Source: Deltaproteobacteria bacterium (lineage in GTDB: Bacteria > Myxococcota_A > UBA796 > UBA9615). Taken from it: DNA of 7,021 nt. Shown here piece after piece: positions 1 to 5,506 of this stretch. The notes beneath the pieces were generated by a model. That model made no database searches. It saw nothing but the letters and a program-made list of their open reading frames with translations, and was not told the origin of the DNA. Location: contig JAJDAI010001174.1 of the NCBI GenBank assembly GCA_029261955.1, positions 1-7,021 on the forward strand. Reading direction: 5' to 3'. Position numbers and translations under genes: made by a program. The stretch's first letter is position 1; every line of letters starts with the position of its first letter.

Positions 1-373
1 TCGTCGGAGCGAGCTGCTCCCAGCTCAGGCCGCCGCCGCCAGGAAAGGGGCTGCCCTCGACCAGCTCCATCACGATGAACGAGGTGCCGAGGTCGTCGCC
101 CTGGTCGATCAGCTGGACGACCCCGGGCAGCCGCAGCAGCCGCAGCGCCGCAGCTTCGCGCCGGGCTCGGGCGAGATCCGATGGAGCCAGCGCGTGGAGC
201 AGCTTGACGGCCACGTCGCGGCCGAGCAGCGGGTCCTTCGCCCGGAAGACGCTGCCTCCCCCACCCCGGCCCAGCTGATCCATGAGCACATAGCGCCCGG
301 CGACGACCCGACGAACCCCCGCGTCGAGGTGCGCGACTGAGACCGTGTCGGATCCGGGGGATGGCTCAGCCAC
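1..373 (-). CDS. Ser/Thr protein kinase (Hanks type), N-terminal 124 residues, cut by window edge
   Basis: Reading the minus strand from a GTG at 373 gives an open frame to base 2 that matches the N-lobe of a eukaryotic-like Ser/Thr kinase. After about 25 unstructured residues comes the GRYVLMDQLGRGGGG segment. Its Gly-rich loop fits GxGxxGxV (G35, G37, G40, V42). The VAVK motif follows with the ATP-binding Lys at 57. A likely helix-C Glu lies at 73 (ARREAAAL), and the hinge reads IVMELVEG at about 100-107. The catalytic HRD and DFG motifs would lie beyond the edge, so activity cannot be judged. The frame stays open upstream of 373 and no convincing ribosome binding site is visible, so the exact start is uncertain. 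GTG 373 is the first start codon I see that gives a normal short leader. Such kinases phosphorylate Ser/Thr in cytoplasmic signalling proteins and are very numerous in Myxococcota. The target is unknown. The gene is divergent from the hydrolase gene at 507. Confidence 0.87.
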   Translation of the reverse strand, partial: MAEPSPGSDTVSVAHLDAGVRRVVAGRYVLMDQLGRGGGGSVFRAKDPLLGRDVAVKLLHALAPSDLARARREAAALRLLRLPGVVQLIDQGDDLGTSFIVMELVEGSPFPGGGGLSWEQLAPT

Positions 374-473
374 GGCAGGACCATAACCCGGCGCGCGCGA
401 CGAAACCCACGGCCCTGGCCAGCCGGCCCGCCGCTCGCTTCGGCGCGGGCTCGCCGAGCAGGCACAATGCCCC

Positions 474-495
474 CGGGCTCCATGCGCGGAGCCCG
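474..495 (+). promoter_or_regulatory. 5' leader hairpin abutting the ribosome binding site of the 507 gene
   Basis: A perfect 8-bp stem (CGGGCTCC at 474-481 with GGAGCCCG at 488-495) closes a 6-base loop, ATGCGC. It ends one base before the ribosome binding site AGGAGG at 497-502. That site lies 4 bases before ATG 507 but only 1 base before GTG 504, which favours ATG 507 as the start. A weak -10-like CACAAT at 463-468 would put the RNA 5' end at about 475, so the hairpin could sit at the very start of the transcript. The stem is seen directly; its role in RNA stability or translation is inference. Confidence 0.4.
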
Positions 496-506
496 CAGGA
501 GGTGTG

Positions 507-1829
507 ATGCGCCTGGCCCTCTGCGTCCTCGCCGCCCTGGCGGCCTGCCCGAGCGTCGACTCCGACGACGACGACTCCTCTGACCCGCCGGCCGTCTGCG
601 GCGACGGGGTCGTGCAGGGCGACGAGTTCTGCGACGACGGCAACGCCGACGATGGCGACGCCTGCGCCCGCGACTGCACGCCGGCGGCCCCGTTCCACGC
701 CTTCGACCAGGTCTTCCTGGACCTGCTGGCGGACTGGGACCTGCCCGGCGGCGCCGTCGCCCTCGTCAAGGACGGCCGCCTCGTCCTGCGCCGGGGCTAC
801 GGCCTGGCCGATGTCGAGGCGGATGAAGCGACCCGCTGGCAGGACCGCTTCCGCGTGGCCAGCGTGTCGAAGCCGATCACCGCCGCGGCGGTGATGTCCC
901 TGGTCGAGGAGGGCCTGCTGGACCTCGACGAGCCCGCCTTCGCGCTGCTGGACGACCTGCCTGCTGCCGACCCGGCGGCTGAAGACCCCCGTCTGGCTCA
1001 GGTCACCATCCGCGACCTGCTCCAGCACAGCGGCGGCTGGGACCGCGACGCCAGCTTCGACCCGATGTTCTTCTCCACCCAGATCGCCACGGCGATGGGC
1101 GTGGAGGCGCCGGCCGAGGCGGAGACCATCGTGCGCTACATGCGCAACGTGCCGCTCGACTTCGATCCGGGCACGGCCTACGCCTACTCCAACTTCGGCT
1201 ACTGCGTCCTGGGCCGGATCATCGAGCGGGTCGCAGGGGCGCCCTACGCCGAGGTCGTGCGCGAACGCATCCTCGATCCGGCGGGCATCGAGTCCATGGC
1301 GCTGGGCCGCTCCCTCCTCGAAGACCGCCTCACGGGCGAGGTGCGCTACTACGGGGCCCCCGGCCAGGGCGTGGCTCCGTCGGTCTTCCCGGGCGAGGGC
1401 ATGGTCCCGCTGGAGTACGGCAGCTTCTACCTGGAGGCGATGGACTCGCACGGCGCGTGGGTCGCCTCGGCGCCCGAGCTCGCACGCTTCGTCGAGGCGG
1501 TGGACGGCCGGCCGGACTTCGCTGATGTCCTGACCCCCTCCGCGATCGACGCGATGACGGCCCAGCCCGCGGTGCCGACCTGGGCGGGATCGCCCTACTG
1601 GTACGCCTTCGGCTGGTTGGTCCGCCCGAGCAACGGCGACGCGAACTGGTGGCACGGCGGCTCCCTGCCCGGCACCACCGCGAAGATCATCCGCACCTGG
1701 GACGGCTTCACGATGGTCGCGCTCTTCAACGCCCGCGACCCCCAGGCCCAGGTCGGAGGAGCGGTGGACGCCGCGCTCTGGGAGGCGCGCGACACAGTCA
1801 CCGCCTGGCCGGACTACGACCTGTTCTAG
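507..1829 (+). CDS. Lipoprotein with myxobacterial disulfide repeat and serine beta-lactamase/esterase domain (PF00144-like)
   Basis: This is a 440-residue exported serine hydrolase. The start is ATG 507, with AGGAGG 4 bases upstream. Residues 1-14 form a short lipoprotein signal peptide with lipobox LAAC (Cys14). A run of Asp/Ser follows, then one Cys-rich repeat of the myxobacterial disulfide type (CGDG, CDDGN; Cys 31, 42, 53, 57). The catalytic domain covers about 62-430. It has the SxxK motif SVSK (nucleophile S119, K122), the YxN motif YSN (Y227, N229) and a third motif HGG (383-385) in place of KTG. These three motifs define the class C beta-lactamase, DD-peptidase and family VIII esterase superfamily. 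The substrate cannot be told from sequence; an ester, a peptide stem or a D-amino acid peptide are all possible. Asp at +3 to +5 after the lipid Cys and the repeat suggest a tethered, envelope-facing enzyme. The VIT-vWA gene follows on the same strand after 109 bp. Confidence 0.92.
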   Translation: MRLALCVLAALAACPSVDSDDDDSSDPPAVCGDGVVQGDEFCDDGNADDGDACARDCTPAAPFHAFDQVFLDLLADWDLPGGAVALVKDGRLVLRRGYGLADVEADEATRWQDRFRVASVSKPITAAAVMSLVEEGLLDLDEPAFALLDDLPAADPAAEDPRLAQVTIRDLLQHSGGWDRDASFDPMFFSTQIATAMGVEAPAEAETIVRYMRNVPLDFDPGTAYAYSNFGYCVLGRIIERVAGAPYAEVVRERILDPAGIESMALGRSLLEDRLTGEVRYYGAPGQGVAPSVFPGEGMVPLEYGSFYLEAMDSHGAWVASAPELARFVEAVDGRPDFADVLTPSAIDAMTAQPAVPTWAGSPYWYAFGWLVRPSNGDANWWHGGSLPGTTAKIIRTWDGFTMVALFNARDPQAQVGGAVDAALWEARDTVTAWPDYDLF

Positions 1830-1838
1830 ACCGGATCC

Positions 1839-1887
1839 CTCAGCGCCCTTGGCCCCTCCGCGCCCTTGGCGTGAGAACAAGAACCCG
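1839..1887. repeat. Short-period phased intergenic repeat, copy 1
   Basis: Just after the stop at 1829 the spacer holds about four 8-9 base units of a pyrimidine-rich/GCG pattern: CTCAGCGCC, CTTGGCCCC, TCCGCGCC, CTTGGCGTGAGAA. The 11-mer GCGCCCTTGGC occurs exactly twice, at 1843-1853 and 1860-1870, 17 bases apart. GAACCCG follows at 1881-1887. A related, shorter copy lies after the second hydrolase gene at 6757-6787. From memory, unverified, arrays of this style ending in GCGGTGAAA or GCGTGAGA recur between genes in several bacterial phyla. The function is unknown. Confidence 0.5.
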
Positions 1888-1907
1888 GGAACCCACGAGC
1901 CCCTCCC

Positions 1908-1936
1908 GAGGTCCCTCCCCAAGCCCGGAGGACCTC
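1908..1936 (+). promoter_or_regulatory. Hairpin sequestering the ribosome binding site of the VIT-vWA gene
   Basis: GAGGTCC at 1908-1914 pairs perfectly with GGACCTC at 1930-1936. After one bulged C (1915), TCC at 1916-1918 pairs with GGA at 1927-1929, giving 10 pairs and an 8-base loop. The ribosome binding site GGAGG (1927-1931), 7 bases before ATG 1939, lies wholly inside the right arm. In this fold translation would be reduced until the helix opens. The pairing is visible in the sequence; regulation by temperature, ligand, protein or upstream translation is inference. Confidence 0.45.
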
Positions 1937-1938
1937 TC

Positions 1939-4533
1939 ATGCGTTTCCCCCTGATCCTGGCGCTCCTCGCCTCCCCGGCTTTCGCCGACTCCCCCGACTT
2001 CGACGACGACGCGCCGTCCGAGTCCATCGACATCGAGCCCCGGCGCATCGATCCCGCCGCGAAGATCACCCGCGGCGTCGTGCAGGTCGCGCGCCCCGAC
2101 GGCGCCTGGGAGCTCCCCCTGCTCCACACGACCGTCGACGCCGAGATCAGCGGCCTGATCGCCGAAGTCGACGTCACCCAGAGCTACGCGAACCCCTTCG
2201 ACGAGCCCATCGAGGTGCTCTACCTCTTCCCGCTGCCCGACGGCGGCGCGGTGCACGCCATGACGCTGGAGGTCGGTGACCGCCGCATCGTCGGCCAGAT
2301 CAAGAAGAAGCAGGAGGCCCGCCAGATCTACGAGGAGGCGAAGCGCCAGGGCAAGACGGCGGCGCTGCTCGACCAGGAGCGGCCCAACGTGTTCACGCAG
2401 CGGGTCGCCAACATCCTGCCGGGCGAGACCATCGACGTGACGATCACCTTCGTGGACGTCCTGAAGTACGACCGCGGCGGCTACGAGTGGGTCTTCCCGC
2501 TGGTCGTGGGCCCGCGCTACGTCCCGCCGGAGGGCACCGGCTACGGCCCCAGCGGCGACGACTCCGACGCGATCGACGTCCCGATCTCCGAGGCCCCGAC
2601 CGGCAACCGCGTGGACATCCGCGTGGATCTGGACGCCGGCGTGCGCATCCAGTCCGTGCGCTCCCCGTCCCACGACATCCACGTGGACGAGGAGTCCGAG
2701 CAGCGCGCCTGGATCGAGCTCGATCCGGCGGATGACGTGCCCAACAAGGACTTCATCCTGCGCTACGACGTCGCGGGCGAGCAGCCCGAGGCCGCGCTCA
2801 TCACGCACTACGGCGAGGACGGCGGCTACTTCCTGCTGATGATCCAGCCGCAGGCCGAGGAGCACGTCACCCAGGACGTGATCACGCCGAAGGACCTCGT
2901 CTTCCTGGTCGACACCTCCTGCTCCCAGAGCGGCGCGCCCATGGCGGCGGCGAAGCGGGCGATGGAGCTGTCGCTCGAGGGCATGAACCGCAACGACCAC
3001 TTCTCGATCATGCGCTTCGACAACACGGTCAGCCCGGCCCTGTCCGGCCGCAACACCCCCGCGAAGCGGGCCGAGGCGGTGGACTTCGTGCGCAGCTTCC
3101 GCGGCGCGGGCGGCACCAACATGCTCGCGGGCGTCAACAAGGCGATGGACCTGGCCAACGAGGGCGACCGGCTGCGCACCATCCTGTTGATGACCGACGG
3201 CTACGTGGGCAACGACAAGGCCATCCTCGGCGCCATCGAGCAGAACCTCGGGCGCAACCGCTTCTTCGTGCTCGGCACCGGCAGCTCGGTCAACCGGCAC
3301 CTGCTCGATCGCGCGGCGAAGCTCGGGCGCGGCGACCTGATGGTCGTGCGCCCCGACGAGCCGGCAGAGCCCGTGGTCCAGGACTTCTTCGAGCGGATCC
3401 GCAGCCCGCTGCTCACCGACATCGAGCTCGATGCGCAGGGCGTCGAGCTGCTCGACGTGCTGCCCGACCCCATCCCCGACCTCTTCGCGGGCCAGCCCGT
3501 CATCCTCATGGGCCGCTACGACACCCCCGGCCGGGCCACGATCAAGCTCAGCGGGCGGCTGGCCAACAAGCCCTGGAAGCAGACGATCCGCGTGGACCTG
3601 CCGGCGGATCAGCCCGAGCACGGCGCGCTGGCCCAGGTCTGGGCCCGGGGCTGGATCGAGGACCTGGAGACCCGCCAGAACGTCGGCGAAGGCTTCGACG
3701 ACCGGGACGCCTACGAGGCCGAGATCACCGACCTGGCCCTCAGCTACCACCTGATGAGCCAGTACACCTCCTTCGTCGCGGTGGAGCACAGCGTGCGCAC
3801 CGACGGCGACCCGAAGGGCGTGCGCGTGCCGGTCGAGACCCCCGAGTTCGTGGAGTACGAGGCGGTGGCTGAGCAGCCAGCGCCCCGCCCCAGCTACGCC
3901 TACACGCCTCCTCCGGCCAGCTCACCCGCCGCCACGGGCGCCCTGCGGAGCCCCGTGCGCCGCAAGACCGCGGGCGCCTCCAAGCCCATGCCCGCCGCCG
4001 AGCCCGAGCCCGAAGAGGCCCGCGGCAGCTACACGCTGGACAAGCGCACCACGCGCTTCGAGCCGCTGCCCGACCTCAGCAGACGCGGCGGCGGCGGCGA
4101 CGCGGGCGCGGCCGCGGGCGTGCGGGCCCCCTACCCCATCGGGGACAGCAGCGGCAGCGGCTACGGGGTCGGCGCCCTCCGAGACTCCCAGAAGTCGACG
4201 CGTGGGCAGGTCGGGGGAGGAGAGCCCATCGTGCTCGGCGCCCTCGACCGCTCCCTCATCGACCGCGTCGTGCGACGGAACCTGGGGCGGATCCGGACCT
4301 GCTACGAGCGCGAGCTCCTGAGCGACCCGAAGCTCGGCGGGAAGGTCGTGATGAAGTTCACCATCGCGGCCGACGGCAGCGTCAGCGCCGCCGAGATCAA
4401 GAGCACCACGCTCGGGAGCCCCGCGGTCGAGTCCTGCCTCCAGGTCCAGTTCCGGCGCATGACCTTCCCGAAGCCAGCGGGCGGCGGGATCGTCATCGTG
4501 AGCTACCCCTTCGTCTTCCAGCACGAGGACTGA
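1939..4533 (+). CDS. Secreted VIT and vWA domain protein with AgmX/PglI-type C-terminal tail
   Basis: The protein has 864 residues. The start is ATG 1939, 7 bases after GGAGG. A signal peptide covers about 1-16 (cleavage near AFA/DS), followed by an acidic stretch. A VIT domain lies at about 55-175, with the YLFPLPDGGAVHAM and LLDQERPNVFTQRVANILPG segments. A vWA domain at about 318-490 carries the metal-binding MIDAS residues DTSCS (D325, S327, S329), T393 and D420. The VIT-vWA family end signature YTSFVAVE is at 609-616. A Pro/Ala/Gly-rich linker spans about 645-760. The C-terminal domain (about 765-860) resembles the TonB_C-like tail of AgmX/PglI gliding proteins, with paired Cys788 and Cys833. 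VIT-vWA proteins bind ligands through a divalent metal. In related marine proteins (TIGR03788) a sortase signal anchors them; here the AgmX tail takes that place. Likely site is periplasm or envelope; the partner is unknown. It may be co-transcribed with the upstream hydrolase. Confidence 0.93.
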   Translation: MRFPLILALLASPAFADSPDFDDDAPSESIDIEPRRIDPAAKITRGVVQVARPDGAWELPLLHTTVDAEISGLIAEVDVTQSYANPFDEPIEVLYLFPLPDGGAVHAMTLEVGDRRIVGQIKKKQEARQIYEEAKRQGKTAALLDQERPNVFTQRVANILPGETIDVTITFVDVLKYDRGGYEWVFPLVVGPRYVPPEGTGYGPSGDDSDAIDVPISEAPTGNRVDIRVDLDAGVRIQSVRSPSHDIHVDEESEQRAWIELDPADDVPNKDFILRYDVAGEQPEAALITHYGEDGGYFLLMIQPQAEEHVTQDVITPKDLVFLVDTSCSQSGAPMAAAKRAMELSLEGMNRNDHFSIMRFDNTVSPALSGRNTPAKRAEAVDFVRSFRGAGGTNMLAGVNKAMDLANEGDRLRTILLMTDGYVGNDKAILGAIEQNLGRNRFFVLGTGSSVNRHLLDRAAKLGRGDLMVVRPDEPAEPVVQDFFERIRSPLLTDIELDAQGVELLDVLPDPIPDLFAGQPVILMGRYDTPGRATIKLSGRLANKPWKQTIRVDLPADQPEHGALAQVWARGWIEDLETRQNVGEGFDDRDAYEAEITDLALSYHLMSQYTSFVAVEHSVRTDGDPKGVRVPVETPEFVEYEAVAEQPAPRPSYAYTPPPASSPAATGALRSPVRRKTAGASKPMPAAEPEPEEARGSYTLDKRTTRFEPLPDLSRRGGGGDAGAAAGVRAPYPIGDSSGSGYGVGALRDSQKSTRGQVGGGEPIVLGALDRSLIDRVVRRNLGRIRTCYERELLSDPKLGGKVVMKFTIAADGSVSAAEIKSTTLGSPAVESCLQVQFRRMTFPKPAGGGIVIVSYPFVFQHED

Positions 4534-4539
4534 GCCCCG

Positions 4540-4565
4540 GGCGGGGCGGCTTCGGTCGCCCCGCC
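4540..4565. terminator. Bidirectional UUCG hairpin between convergent genes
   Basis: An 11-bp stem (4540-4550 with 4555-4565, one G-U pair) is capped by a C(UUCG)G tetraloop, a very stable loop on the plus-strand RNA. It starts 7 bases after the stop of the VIT-vWA gene and ends 1 base before the stop codon of the convergent lipoprotein gene, so it can serve both. No clear U run follows on either side (plus reads TTCACTCC). It may therefore act as a 3' end protector or a weak intrinsic terminator. Confidence 0.7.
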
Positions 4566-4566
4566 T

Positions 4567-5394
4567 TCACTCCTCGAACAGGAAGACCGGCACCGCCTGA
4601 AAGCGCATCGTGGCCGAGAGCAGCGAGCACTCCCCTCGCTCGTCGCGCAGGTCGCTGAGCGCGTCGAAGATCCCGGGCAGCGAGTCCGAAAGCCCGTCGT
4701 CGATGCCCGAGTTGGCGATCTCCCCCATCAGCGAGCCCCAGTCCAGGCTCCCGCCGACCACGCCGTGGTGCGGGCCCTCGTCCTCGAGGTTCAGCCGGAT
4801 CGTCGCGTCGTCGATGATGAAGTCCGTGGCGAAGTCGAAGACCTCGACCGGCACCCGCACCCGCAAGCCGCTCGCGTGCAGCACGCCATCCTCGACCCAG
4901 GCGTCGGGGATGCGCGCGGCCTCGTCGTCAGCCGCGAGGCCCAGGGTCTGCCCGCCCTCCAGGCGCTCGTCGGTGCCCACCAGCGGCACGTCGTCGCCGC
5001 GGTGCACGACCAGCTCGACGGAGTCGTCGTCCTGGGGATCGTCGAGGCCGATCAGCTCCAGGATGAGCAGCATCCCGCCGTTGTTGATCTCCTGCTGGAT
5101 GATGGGCTCGAGCGCGAGGGCCTCGGTCTGGTCGAGCAGGATGACGAGGCGCGCGGTGGCGTTGTCGATGCCGGTCTGCCCGTCGGGCGCCACGAAGTCG
5201 CCCTGACCGCAGCCCGCCTCGTCGCCTTGCTCCGTGGTCAGCCCGTCCAGGTCGAAGCCCTCGGACACGCCGTCGTCCGCCCGGGCGAAGAGCATCTCGG
5301 TCAGCACGATGCTCTGGGACTCGGGCTCCGGCTCGGCGGTGCAGCCCAGCGCGAGCAGGGCGGCGAGTGGAATCGCGCGCTGGATGCGGCTCAT
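4567..5394 (-). CDS. Acidic lipoprotein of unknown function
   Basis: The protein has 275 residues. The start is ATG at 5394, because GGAGGA lies 4 bases upstream and a clean lipoprotein signal follows: SRIQ, a hydrophobic core, then LALGC with the lipid Cys at 18. An upstream in-frame ATG at 5457 would bury this signal and is rejected. The mature part is very acidic. It opens with a Glu/Pro spacer, then GFDLDG (47-52), CGQGDF (62-67) and GIDN (75-78). The pattern 'GFDLDG ... C ... D ... DG..GIDN' is one I recall, unverified, from other uncharacterised myxobacterial lipoproteins. Residues 105-275 alternate short hydrophobic and acidic stretches that look like beta strands. C62 and C256 are the only other Cys and might pair. 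There is no catalytic motif. It is convergent with the VIT-vWA gene and shares its terminator hairpin. Likely envelope-anchored; function unknown. Confidence 0.82.
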   Translation of the reverse strand: MSRIQRAIPLAALLALGCTAEPEPESQSIVLTEMLFARADDGVSEGFDLDGLTTEQGDEAGCGQGDFVAPDGQTGIDNATARLVILLDQTEALALEPIIQQEINNGGMLLILELIGLDDPQDDDSVELVVHRGDDVPLVGTDERLEGGQTLGLAADDEAARIPDAWVEDGVLHASGLRVRVPVEVFDFATDFIIDDATIRLNLEDEGPHHGVVGGSLDWGSLMGEIANSGIDDGLSDSLPGIFDALSDLRDERGECSLLSATMRFQAVPVFLFEE

Positions 5395-5469
5395 GGGCTC
5401 CTCCCGTCTCAGGCAGCGTTCTAGCCTGCGCCAGCCCGGAGTGCCGTCAGAATGCACGCCTGCGCCCCA

Positions 5470-5486
5470 TTCATCGGCCCGATGAA
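5470..5486. promoter_or_regulatory. 17-bp perfect dyad, operator-like
   Basis: TTCATCGGCCCGATGAA is a perfect inverted repeat with 8-base half-sites around one central C at 5478. It lies in the 112-bp spacer between the divergent lipoprotein and hydrolase genes, 5 bases upstream of a TATACT box, so it covers the expected -35 and spacer of that promoter. The size and position suit a dimeric repressor site (for example TetR, GntR or MarR class). No regulator gene is in the window. The dyad is seen; the binding role is inference. Confidence 0.5.
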
Positions 5487-5491
5487 GCCTC

Positions 5492-5497
5492 TATACT
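5492..5497 (+). promoter_or_regulatory. -10 box of the 5507 gene, predicting a nearly leaderless mRNA
   Basis: TATACT matches the sigma-70 -10 consensus at 5 of 6 bases and is a striking AT-rich island in this GC-rich context. Transcription would start at about 5503-5505, only 2-4 bases before ATG 5507. The lack of any ribosome binding site before that ATG agrees with leaderless translation. The -35 region (near 5469-5475) is weak and is overlain by the 17-bp dyad. Confidence 0.45.
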
Positions 5498-5506
5498 TCC
5501 GTCGCC

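Noticed and set aside
109..483. Minus-strand ATG frame overlapping the kinase start
   Set aside because: It is a different frame from the one that carries the Gly-rich loop and VAVK motif, and shows no domain of its own.
1849..1938. Upstream TTG start adding 30 residues to the VIT-vWA protein
   Set aside because: It would place a basic, Pro-rich stretch before a clean signal peptide and lies inside the phased repeat. ATG 1939 has a good ribosome binding site at the right distance.
366..2177. 603-codon open frame on the minus strand across the first hydrolase gene
   Set aside because: It runs opposite two well-supported genes, has no recognisable motif, and is repetitive Arg/Gly/Val-rich; a shadow frame.
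1840..3789. 649-codon open frame on the minus strand opposite the VIT-vWA gene
   Set aside because: The plus strand here has clear VIT and vWA motifs, a signal peptide and a ribosome binding site. The minus frame is a low-complexity Val/Ala/Arg/Asp-rich shadow, as expected in very GC-rich DNA.
4567..5424. Plus-strand frames of about 200 codons across the lipoprotein gene
   Set aside because: They are Ser/Arg-rich or Val/Asp-rich shadows. The minus frame has the lipobox, the ribosome binding site and a plausible protein composition.
5395..5457. Upstream ATG at 5457 for the minus-strand lipoprotein
   Set aside because: It would put 21 charged residues ahead of the lipoprotein signal. ATG 5394 has GGAGGA at the right distance.
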